64,000 bases of DNA from Limnephilus marmoratus (Eukaryota > Arthropoda > Insecta > Trichoptera > Limnephilidae), in assembly GCA_917880885.1 (NCBI GenBank), contig OU862913.1, positions 41,201,460 to 41,265,459 of the forward strand, read 5' to 3'. Below are positions 31,344-41,734 of the stretch, piece after piece. Below the pieces are notes generated by a model, which saw nothing but the letters and a program-made list of their open reading frames with translations, was not told where the DNA came from and made no database searches. Numbering within the stretch: the first letter of the stretch is position 1; every line of letters starts with the position of its first letter. A program made the position numbers and the translations under genes.

Positions 31344-31678
31344 GAATAACATATATTTTTAAGAGCTTTAAAACTTAAGGTAATAAAGGAAAATATGTAA
31401 TAAATCGGTAGAAATGCGGGTTGCGGGCCCTTAAAGTAAGTAAGTAAGTAAGCCGGGCCTTAAGAATCCGATTTTATCTCAAGGTTTTATGATATCTTAA
31501 TAACTAATGATTACAAATTGAAAAACAAAAATGTTTTCGCCTTCTTTCGTGCATCAATTTAAGACAGCTAATATGTATGTAAAGTTTATCTTTATTGTTT
31601 TATGCTTTTATAGTATATTGATTGAAGGTATGCGGTATTGTATAATTTTTACTATACCAAACTCACAGCCTGTCAACA

Positions 31679-31816
31679 AATTTTAGAAATTAAAAAATAA
31701 TATAACAATGGCACCACCACGAACATATGAATATATCTGGACCTGCCAATTTTAGAAATTAAAAAATAATATAACAATGGCACCACCACGAACATATGAA
31801 TATATCTGGACCTGCC
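31679..31816. repeat. 69-bp tandem duplication across a hAT insertion junction
   Basis: Two nearly identical units, each with aaaaaataatataacaatgg, caccaccacgaacatatg and atctggacctgcc. The unit spans the left target duplication and the first 30 bases of the hAT element that starts at 31787. Confidence 0.85.
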
Positions 31817-32429
31817 CTAAGTGATAAAAACGTATTATTTCCCCCTCCACATGGCGCCGGCTGGAGCTCCTCCTTGGAACCGGCTCGCTCCATGGGGAGG
31901 GGATAGAGCCTCGCTTGAATCTAAAATGTGTGACGTCATCATTCTTGCCGTGAACAGCGCGAAGATAACATCCATACATTTAACGAAATAACACGCCAAA
32001 ACGGTAGCTTGTGCTATACAATATACCTACATATCAATGTGCACATAGCGAATGTGGGCGGTTCTCCAGTGTGCTCGTCGCTGGCTACAGGGGTAAGTAA
32101 ATTATGAAACATTTGTAAAAGTGTTTTAACTAAACACGGCAACAAAATATTGCTATGTGTATTGGGGCGAGTCTTTTTGGGGCGAGCATTTGGCCTTAGC
32201 AAATATGTTATTAACGTGGCAAGCAATTCGCGCTCCCACGTAAAAAGGTCTATTCATTCAAAACAGATTTTGCTTTTAAGAACTAAATGGTGATATTGTA
32301 ATGCGAGATGCCTATATACTGTCAGATTGATTGTTTAACGAATCACAGTCATCTTCCTCTCTTCGCCCCCCATAGTTTGGTTTTACCCCTCGTCTGTATC
32401 TTCGGGTCTATCGAACTCTGATGTCTATG
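31787..32429 (+). mobile_element. hAT-like non-autonomous element H2, 643 bp
   Basis: Ends cacgaacatatgaat and gatgtctatg are imperfect inverted repeats. Exact 8-bp flanks ggcaccac (31779-31786, 32430-32437). About 90 percent identical by eye to the inverted copy at 33316-33949. Non-coding. The 70-codon frames in both are not conserved in register. Confidence 0.88.
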
Positions 32430-32514
32430 GGCACCACCTATTTTAGAACAAACTGTATTAGTCATATAAGTAAGGTTATGTTTGACTTCCGAATCATGTG
32501 TAGTTACCACACAC

Positions 32515-33215
32515 ACTTTGAGAGACGGGTATCGGTGCCGCCGCCCCGGCAATCATTAATAGGATAACCAACCTCTGCCATAGGTCACCCCAAAGATATT
32601 CAAATACAAAAGAGATTTGCTATGATGTCCGCGCGACTGTCGGCGGACTACTACCTAATCGGAGCAGTTTGCATACGAAAAGAAATTGTTCATTTCGTGG
32701 ATTTTTTTAAGGCGTGCATTAGTATTGGTTAACAAAATAGTTTGAATACGGAAAGAATTCGTTCATTTAGTTTATTCGTTAATTGGTAAATAATATCGGC
32801 GACACCCGGAAGCGCAATCCCACCCAGTAAAAACTGCGGATAGCACATCTCTTATATTGAAATATCTTAGGGTCACCCCAAGTGGTTCGCTACTATTGAT
32901 GACTCAGCAAGGGTGCCCGGGTTAGTGGGGTGAGGTTTGTCTACGTCTTCACGGCGGATGCGTCCGTCCACCTACTGCCTGGCAGACCGGATCAAGGGGG
33001 ACCCGTTGAAGGAGGCTTTTTGACCTCTCCAGCTATCTTGGATTATCGCCTCGCACCGCAATGGGAGGGATGGATTCATACATCCGCCACTCTCAAATTC
33101 CTACCCACCCTTCATACCTATTTCCTTCTCTCATTCTTTTCCTTAAAACCACCCTCCACACAGCAACACCTAAGATGCAACTGAAATTCCTTTGTGGAGC
33201 TAATGTAAAAATAAA
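32515..33215 (+). repeat. SINE-B, long form, split by hAT MITE
   Basis: The head (gggtatcggtgccgccgccc to ggtcaccc at 32590) and the rest (from 32871, ccaagtggttcgctac) are one SINE-B. Deleting the insertion and one 8-bp copy restores the consensus across the junction. The 3' inner hairpin is partly lost. Confidence 0.9.
32591..32870. mobile_element. hAT MITE H1, 280 bp, inside SINE-B
   Basis: Ends caaagatattcaaata and, inverted, ctaagatatttcaata. Exact 8-bp flanks ggtcaccc (32583-32590, 32871-32878). CAAAG fits YARNG. Paralogue at 62579-62886 in the opposite orientation. Confidence 0.93.
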
Positions 33216-33228
33216 TAAATAAAAAACA

Positions 33229-33307
33229 CACGCAGCATGGATCTCATCCAGTCTATTTTCAGTCGTTCTTTGCCAGTTCCATGCCTCACTGCTACACAAC
33301 AGGGTAG
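33229..33307 (-). pseudogene. LINE family Y fragment, left part
   Basis: cagcatggatctcatccagt and ttgccagttccatgcctcac match the family-Y LINE near 19.85-19.93 kb. It is interrupted by the H2 hAT element and resumes at 33958. Confidence 0.65.
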
Positions 33308-33315
33308 GTTCCGTC

Positions 33316-33949
33316 CATAGACATCCAAATGGATAGACAAGAAGTTGCAGATGAGGGGTAAAACCAAACTATGGAGTGCGAAGAGGGGAAAGATGACTGT
33401 TATTCGTTGAATAATCAATCTGACAGTATATAGGCATCTCGCATTACAATATCACCATTTAGTTCTTAAAAGCAAAATCTGCTTTGAATGAATAGACCTT
33501 TTTTACATGGGAGCGCGAATTGCTTGCCACGTTCATAACATATTTGCTAAGGCCAAATGCTCGCCCCAAAAAGACTCGCCCCAATACACATAGCAATATT
33601 TTGTTGCCTTGTTTAGTTAAAACACTTTTACAAATGTTTCATAATTTACTTACCCCTGTAACCAGCGACGAGCACATTGGAGAACCGCCCACATTCACTA
33701 CGTGCACATTGATATGTAGATATATTGTATAGCACAAGCTGCCGTTATTTCGTTAAATGTATGGATGATAGCTTCTCGCTGTTCACGGGAAGAATGATGA
33801 CGTCACACATTTTAGATTCAAGCGAGGCTCTATCCCCTCTCCATGGAGCGAGTCGGTTCCAAGGAGGAGCTTCAGCCGGCGCCATGTGGAGGGGGAAAAA
33901 ATACGTTTTTATCACTTAGGGCAGGTCCAGATATATTCATATGTCCGTG
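33316..33949 (-). mobile_element. hAT-like element H2, second copy, 634 bp
   Basis: Ends catagacatccaaatgg and atatgtccgtg. Exact 8-bp flanks gttccgtc (33308-33315, 33950-33957). Inserted in a family-Y LINE whose sequence reads through once the element is removed. Confidence 0.9.
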
Positions 33950-33957
33950 GTTCCGTC

Positions 33958-33998
33958 ACTTTATTGTGGACTGCTAGCTTCGCTTCTTTCGCTTTTTT
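33958..33998 (-). pseudogene. LINE family Y fragment, right part
   Basis: gtggactgctagcttcgctt and ctttc match 19944-19972. Continues the fragment at 33229-33307. Confidence 0.65.
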
Positions 33999-34286
33999 AT
34001 AATAAAATGACTGTTTTTTTATTCCTAATGTTTTATGCACATCCCATATTTTCTTGTTTAATTACCCTTATAATCTTTAAAAAAATATGTTAAGTCTAAA
34101 TCTCTTCATAAGTTTAATTCTTAAGTTATTAACAAGTTGTCCTCTCAACTTCCGTTCGCTTCGCCCGACCGTTCGCCGCGCCCGATCACACTTTTCATAA
34201 CACCCTCGTCACGCATTCACCAGCTTACTCCCCAAGTCAAGCGTGCGTAAAGAAGTTTTACTTTAAAAAAAAATAGGAAAGAGGGC
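33999..34286. other. No recognised feature
   Basis: Simple AT-rich sequence with a modestly GC-rich patch near 34160. Confidence 0.3.
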
Positions 34287-35587
34287 GTTCAAGTATTACG
34301 TAACGCAAAATTTGACCCCTCGTCCCCCCCATGTAACGCACCGTAACGTTTTTCCGTACCCCCCCCCCCACCAAACGTTACGTAACGCCCAAGTGACAAT
34401 TTTTACCTGAAAGTCACAATTAAGATGAATATATACGTGAAATCCTATTTAGATACTATTTTGATTAATCTTTACGACGAATCGGCTTACAGTATGAACA
34501 TCAAAAAATATGCTACGGATAAATTGAAGCTTTAACTACTTTATCTATGTATTGGAATTACAATAAAATTATTATTTACGTAACCAAAATTATAAGCGTA
34601 AACCACTAAAAAAAATGTTTTCTCATGACTTAACTATTTTTTTATTTTATTTTATTTATTTTAGAGAAAGTTGACAGCAAATTGACTGTATTGACTGTAT
34701 TTGTACATAAATTATGAAATGTCAACTCTTCTTCCATCCACAAGCTAAGGCTTTTAATGGAAGACCAGTAAAATTATAATATGTAACAATTCTAAGATAA
34801 TATATAATAAAATAAAAAAAAAAAAAAAAAAAAAAATCAGAGATTACAAAATAATACAATAATGAGAGTCAATTATGCCAATTATGAACTTTCCACTGAT
34901 GATATATAATGATAAAGTGTGACATTGTAAGGGTATTTTCTTATTTAATTTATTTTTTAGTTACAATATATAAAAAAGGGGGGGGGGGAGGAACATAGGA
35001 ATAGGATTAAGAGTCAAAGGACGGGAATTTATAGTGATTGAAGTTTCTTGTTTGAGTCATGTTGCTTGGTGAGTTTTCGTTTTATGTCACGTAAAGTCGA
35101 GTTAAAAATGTCAATGTGGTGATAATTTAAGTTAAATGAGTAATGTAAGTAACAATTTTTAAAAAATACCCCTTTACGGCTAAGACTATTTTTGACTTTA
35201 TCTATGTTCTAACTTTTTTTCGTTCTTATAAAATTATGCACAAAATAAATAAAAACCACTTTTTCGCTTACTAGCCTCGTGCGAAAAAGACGCTCGATTT
35301 TAAAATTTTGTAGGCATGAGATTCGACATATTTCTAGCGTTTATATTCCTCTTAAGTTGCGCAAAGTAGGTACTGGAAAGTCGCTTAAATACCTTTTTTC
35401 TTGTTTTAATCGCGTTTGCGGTAATAAATAAAACAAGGGATTTCGAGAACGAAAAGGATTGCCAACTTGGAAGATTTTAACTCCCTAGTTTTTTTATCTA
35501 AATAAAGAAAAACATGTTACGTAACGCATTGTTCGAACCCGCCCCCCCCCCCCCTCCCTCAAGTGCGTTACGTAATACTTGAACGGC
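34287..35587. mobile_element. TIR element with GTTCAAGTATTACGTAACGC ends
   Basis: gttcaagtattacgtaacgc near the left end and gcgttacgtaatacttgaac near the right are inverted partners. Poly-C stretches sit inside both ends. The interior is occupied by a TTAA-flanked T4 copy. No transposase. Target duplication not resolved. Confidence 0.75.
34424..35351 (-). mobile_element. TTAA-flanked element, family T4, with inserted A-tailed sequence
   Basis: TTAA at 34420-34423 and 35352-35355. Ends gatgaatatatacgtg and tttatattcctc. It is the inverted paralogue of 62222-62962. It lacks the H1 MITE present there and shows one copy of gtatgaac at the site, but carries a different insertion at about 34634-35145 that includes an A-run of 24. 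Confidence 0.8.
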
Positions 35588-35605
35588 CCCAAATATCTGA
35601 TTTAA

Positions 35606-36338
35606 GGAGATCCACTAGTTCAGGAAAAAATCGAAATCGGAATTCACGCCCTTTATGGGAGGAGTTTAAAAATACTTGAGAAAAAGCTTTTGGAAAGGTT
35701 GGAAAAGGTATTTGAGAGTTTTGTTTTACAGGTTGATTTCGTAAAGGCCTGTAAAAATATTAATTCCTGTTTTACACATTGTTTATTGTAATAAAACGGA
35801 AATTTAAAATTGATTTCACGAAATCAAGCGACGCGGAGTGACGCGTCCATCTCCCGCTGAGTTCGGGGCGTGACTGAAGTTTGGCGACTATGGCGTCGAC
35901 AGTAGTTCTTCGGTGGACGCCATAGGGTTCACTTTGAAAAACCGAATTCGTCGACTAGCGGCCGTTTTGTAAAATAACAACGCAAAAATGCATATTATTT
36001 TATTTTATTTTGGGAAGATTGGGTGTAAATATCAACTTTTTTTGCGATCATTATAAAATAAACGGAATTTGCCACATTATACAATGAAACCATAACCGAA
36101 AAGGGGTTTATAAATAGGAGAGTTTGGACTTGAAAGTGTGTTTTTTAGACCTTATACTTTATTTTTTTATTGGCTTATTAAAAGTTTTATAAAAAAAATG
36201 ACCGATATTTTTAAGGGCCAAGGTGTGTTCTACACGCAGTATTTAATTGAAGCATCTATAATACTTCTAAGCGATCAAATTTTCAAAACAAAAACATATG
36301 ATTTTGTATGATTTTGCATTATTTACTATGGCTTCATC
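35606..36338 (-). mobile_element. TTAA-flanked element, family T3, long variant
   Basis: TTAA at 35602-35605 and 36339-36342. Ends ggagatccactagttc and gcttcatc. Shares cttcggtggacgccat and cgaattcgtcgactagcggc with the copies at 37.4 and 47.2 kb, but has about 270 bp extra near its left end. Confidence 0.8.
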
Positions 36339-36342
36339 TTAA

Positions 36343-36498
36343 AACGATCTCAGCGCCCTCAATTTTTGCTTACAATTTCTCAACAGACTGTACATAAACG
36401 TTGTCATATCATAAATAAATAATTTTTATAGGCCCTACTGAGGTACAATGTTCACGACTGGCTAATAGAAACTCACTTTCCAAAGAATTAAAAAAAAT
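36343..36498. other. No recognised feature
   Basis: Short AT-rich spacer between two mobile elements. Confidence 0.3.
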
Positions 36499-37150
36499 AT
36501 CTGTACCCGAGAAGCATACGGATGCAAGTCCAAAAACGTAAATGTTCAGGAGAGCCAAAAGACTATTTTTTCTCTAACTTAAGGTGACATAACTTTTTCG
36601 GATATCCATGCCGATAGATAATTTATTTATTAATTATTAAATCAATTAATTTTGTTTTAAAAACGAGCAAATAAAACGAAAGATTTTATATATAAAGCCT
36701 TTAAAAATATTGTTTAAAATAAAGAGCTGACTCGAGTCAAACAAAAACACGGACTTGAGTCCTTCTGCTTCTAAATGAAGTGGAATATTTTGATGACATG
36801 TGGTGTTTTATGAAAGGATCAATGTTTAAGAACTGTTTGCTTTAATAGAAAGGGTAGTAATGTATAATTTGAGTCATAATACTACATAATTATGTAAAAA
36901 TGAGTCATAATACTCAAAATGCAATAAATCATAAAGATGCAAGTCCATGGTACATCCTTTTGCTTCTAAGAAAGTTGTTGCAACATGGTAGTTGCATCCA
37001 TATGCAATTTTGAAAATCCTATATTTTCTTGATGATAGGACCTGTATCTTTCTGCCACTGATAAACATGATTATTTACTTCAAGTCTGCATCAAAAACTC
37101 ATTTCTTCAAATTTTGGACTTGCATCCGTATGCTTCTCGGGTACAGATAT
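36499..37150. mobile_element. TIR element with CTGTACCCGAGAAGCATACG ends
   Basis: ctgtacccgagaagcatacg then gatgcaagtccaaaa at the left is mirrored exactly at the right (ttttggacttgcatc, cgtatgcttctcgggtacag). Degenerate copies of the ttttgcttctaa and gatgcaagtcc words recur inside as subterminal repeats. TA-rich flanks. Non-coding. Confidence 0.82.
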
Positions 37151-37363
37151 ATATTTACATTGTTATTACAACACGTTCTGTGGTTTGGCGTTAAAGAAAA
37201 ATCAACACTAAACTACATTTTTACAATCTGCCTTTTCTTATGAGAATTCTCCTCATAAGTCTGTGCGGTTTAAAATAGAGGAACTGCATCGCCACTCGGC
37301 TGGGCAGTTTTCTGAGGTGGGTCAAGCAGGGGCAATAATGAAATAGATGTGTAACCCGTTTAA

Positions 37364-38232
37364 GATGAAGTCATAGTAAATAATGCAAAATCATATGTTT
37401 TTGTTTTGAAAATTTGATCGCTTAGAAGTATTTATTTACTTATTTTTATTTAAGTACATAAAACAGGCATTAAGCCCAAAAATTTATATGCATGGATGAT
37501 TTAAATTTATATTTCATTAATTATATTTCATTTGTGTTCATTTCTGTATAACATGTTAGGGAACGTACCCATACTACGTGACACGTTTAGGGGGGGGGTC
37601 TTCAAAATGTCACGCTCCATACAAATGAGCGGCGGGTTGCTTAGGATTTTGGTCACCGGGGGGGGGGGGGGTTAAGAATTGCAAAAAGTTGGTCACGTAG
37701 TATGGGTACGTTCCCTTAGGTTAACTGGAAGAAATAGGATGTAGGTACCTATAAGTTATACCTTTTGTACTAAATGAAAATTTTGTACAATAAATGATTT
37801 TGATTTTTGATTTTGAAATTACAAAAATTATAACAAAAATAATATCAGTAACAATTAGCTACTCGTAAATATGCATTTGTAGATGCTTCAATTAAATACT
37901 GCGTGTAGAACATACCTTGGCCCTTAAAAATATCGGTCATTTTTTTTACAAGTTTTTTAATAAGCCTATAAAAAAATAAAGTATAAGGTCTAAAAAACAC
38001 ACTTTCAAGTCCAAACTCGCCTATTTATTTATTTATTTAGTTTATTTTATAATAATCGCAAAAAAAGTTGATATTTACACCCAATCTTCCCAAAATAAAA
38101 TAAAATATGCATTTTCGCGTTGATATTTTACAATACGGCCGCTAGTCGACGAATTCGGTTATTCAAAGTGACCCCTATGGCGTCCACCGAAGAACTACTG
38201 TCCACGGCACAGTAGTGAACTAGTGGATCGCC
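37364..38232 (+). mobile_element. T3 element with nested retro-tail and MITE
   Basis: TTAA at 37360-37363 and 38233-38236. Aligns with the clean copy at 47224-47681 except for about 430 bp at 37438-37870 that has a tgtacaataaatgattttga tail of LINE-3'-end type, and itself contains the palindrome at 37559-37715. Confidence 0.85.
37559..37715. mobile_element. TTA-flanked palindromic MITE with G/C tracts, 157 bp
   Basis: gggaacgtacccatactacg and cgtagtatgggtacgttccc are exact complements. The flanks are TTA (37556-37558, 37716-37718). The interior carries two G-runs. The 3-bp TTA target suggests PIF/Harbinger. The second copy is at 60087-60244. Confidence 0.9.
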
Positions 38233-38548
38233 TTAAGGGCGTTTAACCAGCCAGCGGCTGAAAATCCACATTTCGTCGAAAGATGTTCTTACGATCGTAC
38301 AGGGCGGTTCCAATGAGAAAGATTAATTATTATCCGTACCAGCTTTTTAAAATTATAACTCAATATCGATTTTATTTCATTTCAAATTAGCTTTAATTTA
38401 TACCTAGATCCAAAAATGCTGAAAGGCGTGATGATAAAACTATTCAAATTATGTACTTTTCTAAATATTTTTTTTCATAAGTATTTATCCCTTTTCAATA
38501 ATGTCTAAGTTAAATAAGAATGTAAAAAAATCTGAAATATATTAATTA

Positions 38549-39317
38549 CTAGCTAGTCCCGGCATGCGTTGCTATGCCATTTAATAAAAAAATTGTTTCT
38601 CCCTGAGTGTCCTTTCCCGTTCTTCCCGTTCCCCTTCCGCCTCCCCTTCTTCTCCTGCGCCCTCTTACCCTCTCGCGTTCCCACTCCGTCACCTCCACCT
38701 TCCCTCTCCCCAATCCGACACTCTCCCCACTCCACTCCCTCCCTTCCCCCGTCCCACGAACCCCCTTCCCCCCTCACACGTCCCCTTCCCCTCCCGCGTT
38801 CCCCTTCCACTTTCCCCGCCTTCCCTCTTCCCTTTCCCTCTCCCTCGTCCCGTCAACCCTCCTCCCGCGTTCCATATATTCAATCCCAGTACATTCAGTT
38901 ATTAAACAGCCCGTGTGCCACCTTTTACAATGTTTATTCAAATTTCCATTCTTCATGTATATTAAATTTGGTACCTAACATAGGTACCTATTTAAAATAT
39001 CTAAAATTCTTGATTCGATTCAAACTATTAGGGGAGTACCTACTTTAAATAAATTTATTAAAGATTTTCAAAAATAGAATCCTAATTGAACAATCAATGT
39101 TTTGCAAAATGACATTCTCAAACACGCGAACTGTCAAACATGCTCATGTTTTCTGAAATTATCCAATTTTCTGCGCAATTTTCTTTATTTTTCTCTCCGT
39201 AAGAACCATCCTCGTACTTCAAGGAATATTCTAAAAAAAGAATTAGTGATATCGGTTCAGCTGATCTCGAGATTTGCGCATTGCTACACATTTAGCGATT
39301 CATTTTTATATTATAGA
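38549..39317 (-). mobile_element. Helitron, non-autonomous, 769 bp, with purine tract
   Basis: On the minus strand it starts A|tctataatataaaaatga and ends gcaacgcatgccgggactag, ctag|T, giving the canonical 5' TC, 3' CTAG and A|T target. A hairpin-like repeat (agcaacgcatgc) precedes the end. The centre has a roughly 270-bp purine-rich block (minus strand), whose C/T complement generates spurious long frames on both strands. Confidence 0.88.
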
Positions 39318-39321
39318 TTAT

Positions 39322-39572
39322 AAGCAATAATTGTCAGCCTGAAACACTCATCTACATTGAAAAATCTTCCGAGAAAAGATACATGCCGCCAACGGGACTT
39401 GCACCCGTGTGCTTCTGATTGCCGGTCAGGTGCTCTGACCACTGAGCTATGGCGGCTTATCTAATACCCGGCAATCAGAAGGACACGGGTTCAAGTCCCG
39501 TTGGCGGCAAGTATCTTTTCTCGGAAGATTTTTCAATGTAGATGAGTGTTTCAGGCTGATAATTATTGCTTT
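39322..39572. repeat. Foldback with tRNA-like sequence in one arm
   Basis: Arms 39322-39425 and about 39468-39572 are inverted partners (caataattgtcagcctgaaa against tttcaggctgataattattg). They include the 3' half of a tRNA-like sequence plus its 3' flank, so one arm holds a whole tRNA-like unit and the other only the half. Confidence 0.88.
39385..39456 (-). tRNA. tRNA-like gene, 72 nt, anticodon reads GGC, probably pseudogene
   Basis: The minus-strand sequence fits a full cloverleaf: 7-bp acceptor gccgcca/tggcggc, D-stem gctc/gagc, T-stem acggg/cccgt, 5-base variable loop, total 72 nt. Boxes A (tagctcagtggtc) and B are present, but the T-loop reads tgcaagt here against ttcaagt in the opposite arm. 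The anticodon loop ccggcaa lacks T33 and the anticodon stem has one C-A mismatch. If decoded, the anticodon is GGC (Ala), which eukaryotes rarely use, so it is probably non-functional or a repeat head. Confidence 0.55.
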
Positions 39573-40074
39573 TAATAATTGTTACCCTTTGCGCTATGCA
39601 TAAAAATATTGTCTTAAACGTTAGTTTATCAATAAAAAAATTAAAATATATTAATTAGTAAGTGCGCAAATAAATACACAAACGGACCAATTTTCGTCAA
39701 GAAACACATGTACGTACTACGTATATATATTTTTAATGGTTTTATTTAAACTAAAATTAAAATTCTGAAACATGCGTTTCCCAGATAATGTATTGATTTA
39801 TTTTACTGCATGATTATATGATTTGAAATGTGTGTTGTATAATACAAAATCTTTTTTGAAAATTTAACAAATTTGCCAACGACCTATGGTATAACCTTAT
39901 TATACTAAAAACAAACATTTTTCTCAAAATTTAAAACATGACGTATTTACTAGATAAAATAACAGTCTTTCGAAATATATTTATAATTTTTTGTAGACAA
40001 GAGTCAATAGGTCTAAAATCTGATTTAAAAATGACATATTTCTGGTTTTCTCTGGTTATACCCTCTTTTTTTTG

Positions 40075-40633
40075 CATTAACTCCACACAGGAGACCCTGA
40101 GGAAAATAATTTTCCTCAGCGCCTATGTCATCTGGGATGCTGTGTGGAAGGTTTTTTTGAGGAGAGGAAGGAATGAACATTGGTCTTGGAGAGACCCATG
40201 TTGTAGGAAGGAGGAAACACAGAGGCCGGCAAATCATTCCACAGCCGAGCTGTTGAACACAAGAACGAGTCGAAGAAACGACCCGTTCTCATGTGACAAA
40301 TGTCAAACGTGTACAAATGTTGGGCACGCAATTGGCGTGTTTCCCGACTATGCTTCGGTGCCGAAGGGATCAATGACGCTAGTTCCTCGGAGCATCTTCC
40401 ATTGTAATACCGGTAGAACAAGGATAGCATTCCCACCCGATGTCGGCATGTGCTCTAAAGATTGTAATCCGTCTGTTAAGATGGGAGAATCTATTAAGCG
40501 GACCGCCCGTTTTTGCAGACTCGAGGGTATTTTTCAGGTGTTTTGGAGCTTCAGACAGAGGTGGCTGCCAAATTCAACCGTGGGGTGCACTTGTGATTTG
40601 TACAGGGTTAGCAGTTGTCTCTTAATCACAGGA
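40075..40633 (-). pseudogene. BS/jockey-type LINE 3' end, minus strand
   Basis: Minus-strand frame 40436-40128 reads MGMLSLFYRYYNGRCSEELA, RTGRFFDSFLCSTARLWNDL and PASVFPPSYNMGLSKTNVHS. Upstream of it, out of frame, come a BS-type block and the VEFGSHL-like segment near 40590. The 3' tail with palindromes (ctccacacaggagaccctga) lies at 40081-40150. Close relative of 13009-13660. Truncated and frameshifted. Confidence 0.88.
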
Positions 40634-40924
40634 GACCATATTTGTCCCAACACACATGGGTCTCATAAAAATCGCTGTGTCTCCCTTACTATCGTTGTGA
40701 GAAATATGATCTAAACGGCATTGGAAAGAGAAAACAACACGCAATACTTTCAAATCTAAAAGTTAACTACAAAATAATTAAAATAAAAATAAAAAATAAA
40801 AATAACGAAAACAAAGTGACCGCAATTTGAAAAAAAAAAAACTTCGAGAATTTTTTAAAGAATTATTTTTGGATGAAACGACAAAAAAATTAGGTGACTA
40901 ACGTTTTTAGTTAATTTTTCACAG

Positions 40925-41160
40925 ACATCGGGTGGGAATGCTGCCCGTGTTCTACCGGTATTTCTATGGATTATGTTCCGAGGAACTAACGTCATTGATA
41001 TCCTCGGCACCGGTACATGTATACATAGTACATAGATTGAAAATTTTCACATGAGAACGGGTCGTTTCTAGGAATCGTTCGTTCTAGTAGCTCGGCTGTA
41101 GAACAATTTGACGGCTATTGTGTTTCCTCCCTCCTATATATGTGTCTCTTCAAGGCGCCT
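40925..41160 (+). pseudogene. BS/jockey-type LINE fragment, heavily decayed
   Basis: catcgggtgggaatgctgcc, gagaacgggtcgtttc and gtgtttcctccctcctat follow the order of the LINE at 13.27-13.53 kb, with deletions and many substitutions. No open frame. Confidence 0.7.
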
Positions 41161-41442
41161 TAGTGGGAACCTAGCGCATTTCTCCACTTGTTTACTAAAT
41201 TATTTTAGAAAGATCCAAAATCTCGTCAATCCGATATTTCATAATTCGGCGTTTTAATAAAAGGCGACGGGGGGTTATCAGTAGCTACTGATTGCGAACA
41301 GCGGTCCTATGAAGATAAGATTAGCTGCGAGTGTACAGGGTGTCCGGAAACGAGTAGTACAAGAGGAAACTGGTGACCTTAATTAAGAGTTATTTCTTAA
41401 GAAACCGATTATTTTCGTACTGAAAACTTCTATAGCAGAAAA

Positions 41443-41712
41443 TTTGGGAGGCGGAAATGGGCACCGCCGCCCCGGTAAGCTTTATTGGATAACCAACACC
41501 TCTGCCATAGGTCACCCCAAGTGGTTCGCTACGTTTGGTGATTTAGCAGGGGTGCCCTGGTTCATGGGGTGAGGTTTGTCTGGGTCTTGGAGGCCGATGA
41601 CCAGGACACACTGAACCCCAGATTCCTACCCACCCTTTAAACTCTTTTCCTTCCCAGAACTCTCCTCTCCTTAAAAAAAACCCTCCACACAGCATCCGCA
41701 AAGATAAAAAAA
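41443..41712 (+). repeat. SINE-B, short form, 3' end replaced by A-run
   Basis: Head to lower body as in the other short forms (ggaggccgatgaccaggaca), ending cctccacacagcatccgcaa, gat, then an A-rich run instead of the final hairpin. Confidence 0.82.
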
Positions 41713-41734
41713 AGTAAAACAAAAAATAGCACCG

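Larger units (their letters stand above)
29884..31430 (+). mobile_element. T2 element interrupted by Helitron and Penelope-like insertions
   Basis: TTAA at 29880-29883 and 31431-31434. Removing the Helitron (29996-30516), the Penelope-like insertion (30758-31343) and one 13-bp duplication leaves about 427 bp that aligns end to end with the intact T2 copy at 19076-19500. Confidence 0.88.
38237..40067 (+). mobile_element. T1 element interrupted by Helitron and tRNA-like foldback
   Basis: Left TTAA (38233-38236) is shared with the preceding T3. The left part (gggcgtttaaccagccagcg) runs to about 38545 and the right part resumes at about 39655, ending tctggttataccctctt, where a LINE 3' tail has replaced the last bases. 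The word aatatattaat is present on both sides of the inserted 1.1 kb. Confidence 0.82.

Noticed and set aside
32014..33919. Similar 70-codon frames at 32.0-32.2 kb (minus) and 33.5-33.7 kb (plus), apparently conserved
   Set aside because: Both lie in the two copies of hAT-like element H2. Similarity reflects the repeat and there is no known domain.
38553..39048. Overlapping long open frames on both strands (up to 159 codons), proline- or arginine/glycine-rich
   Set aside because: They arise from the C/T-rich tract of the Helitron at 38549-39317. Frames are open in several registers at once and have no family motif.
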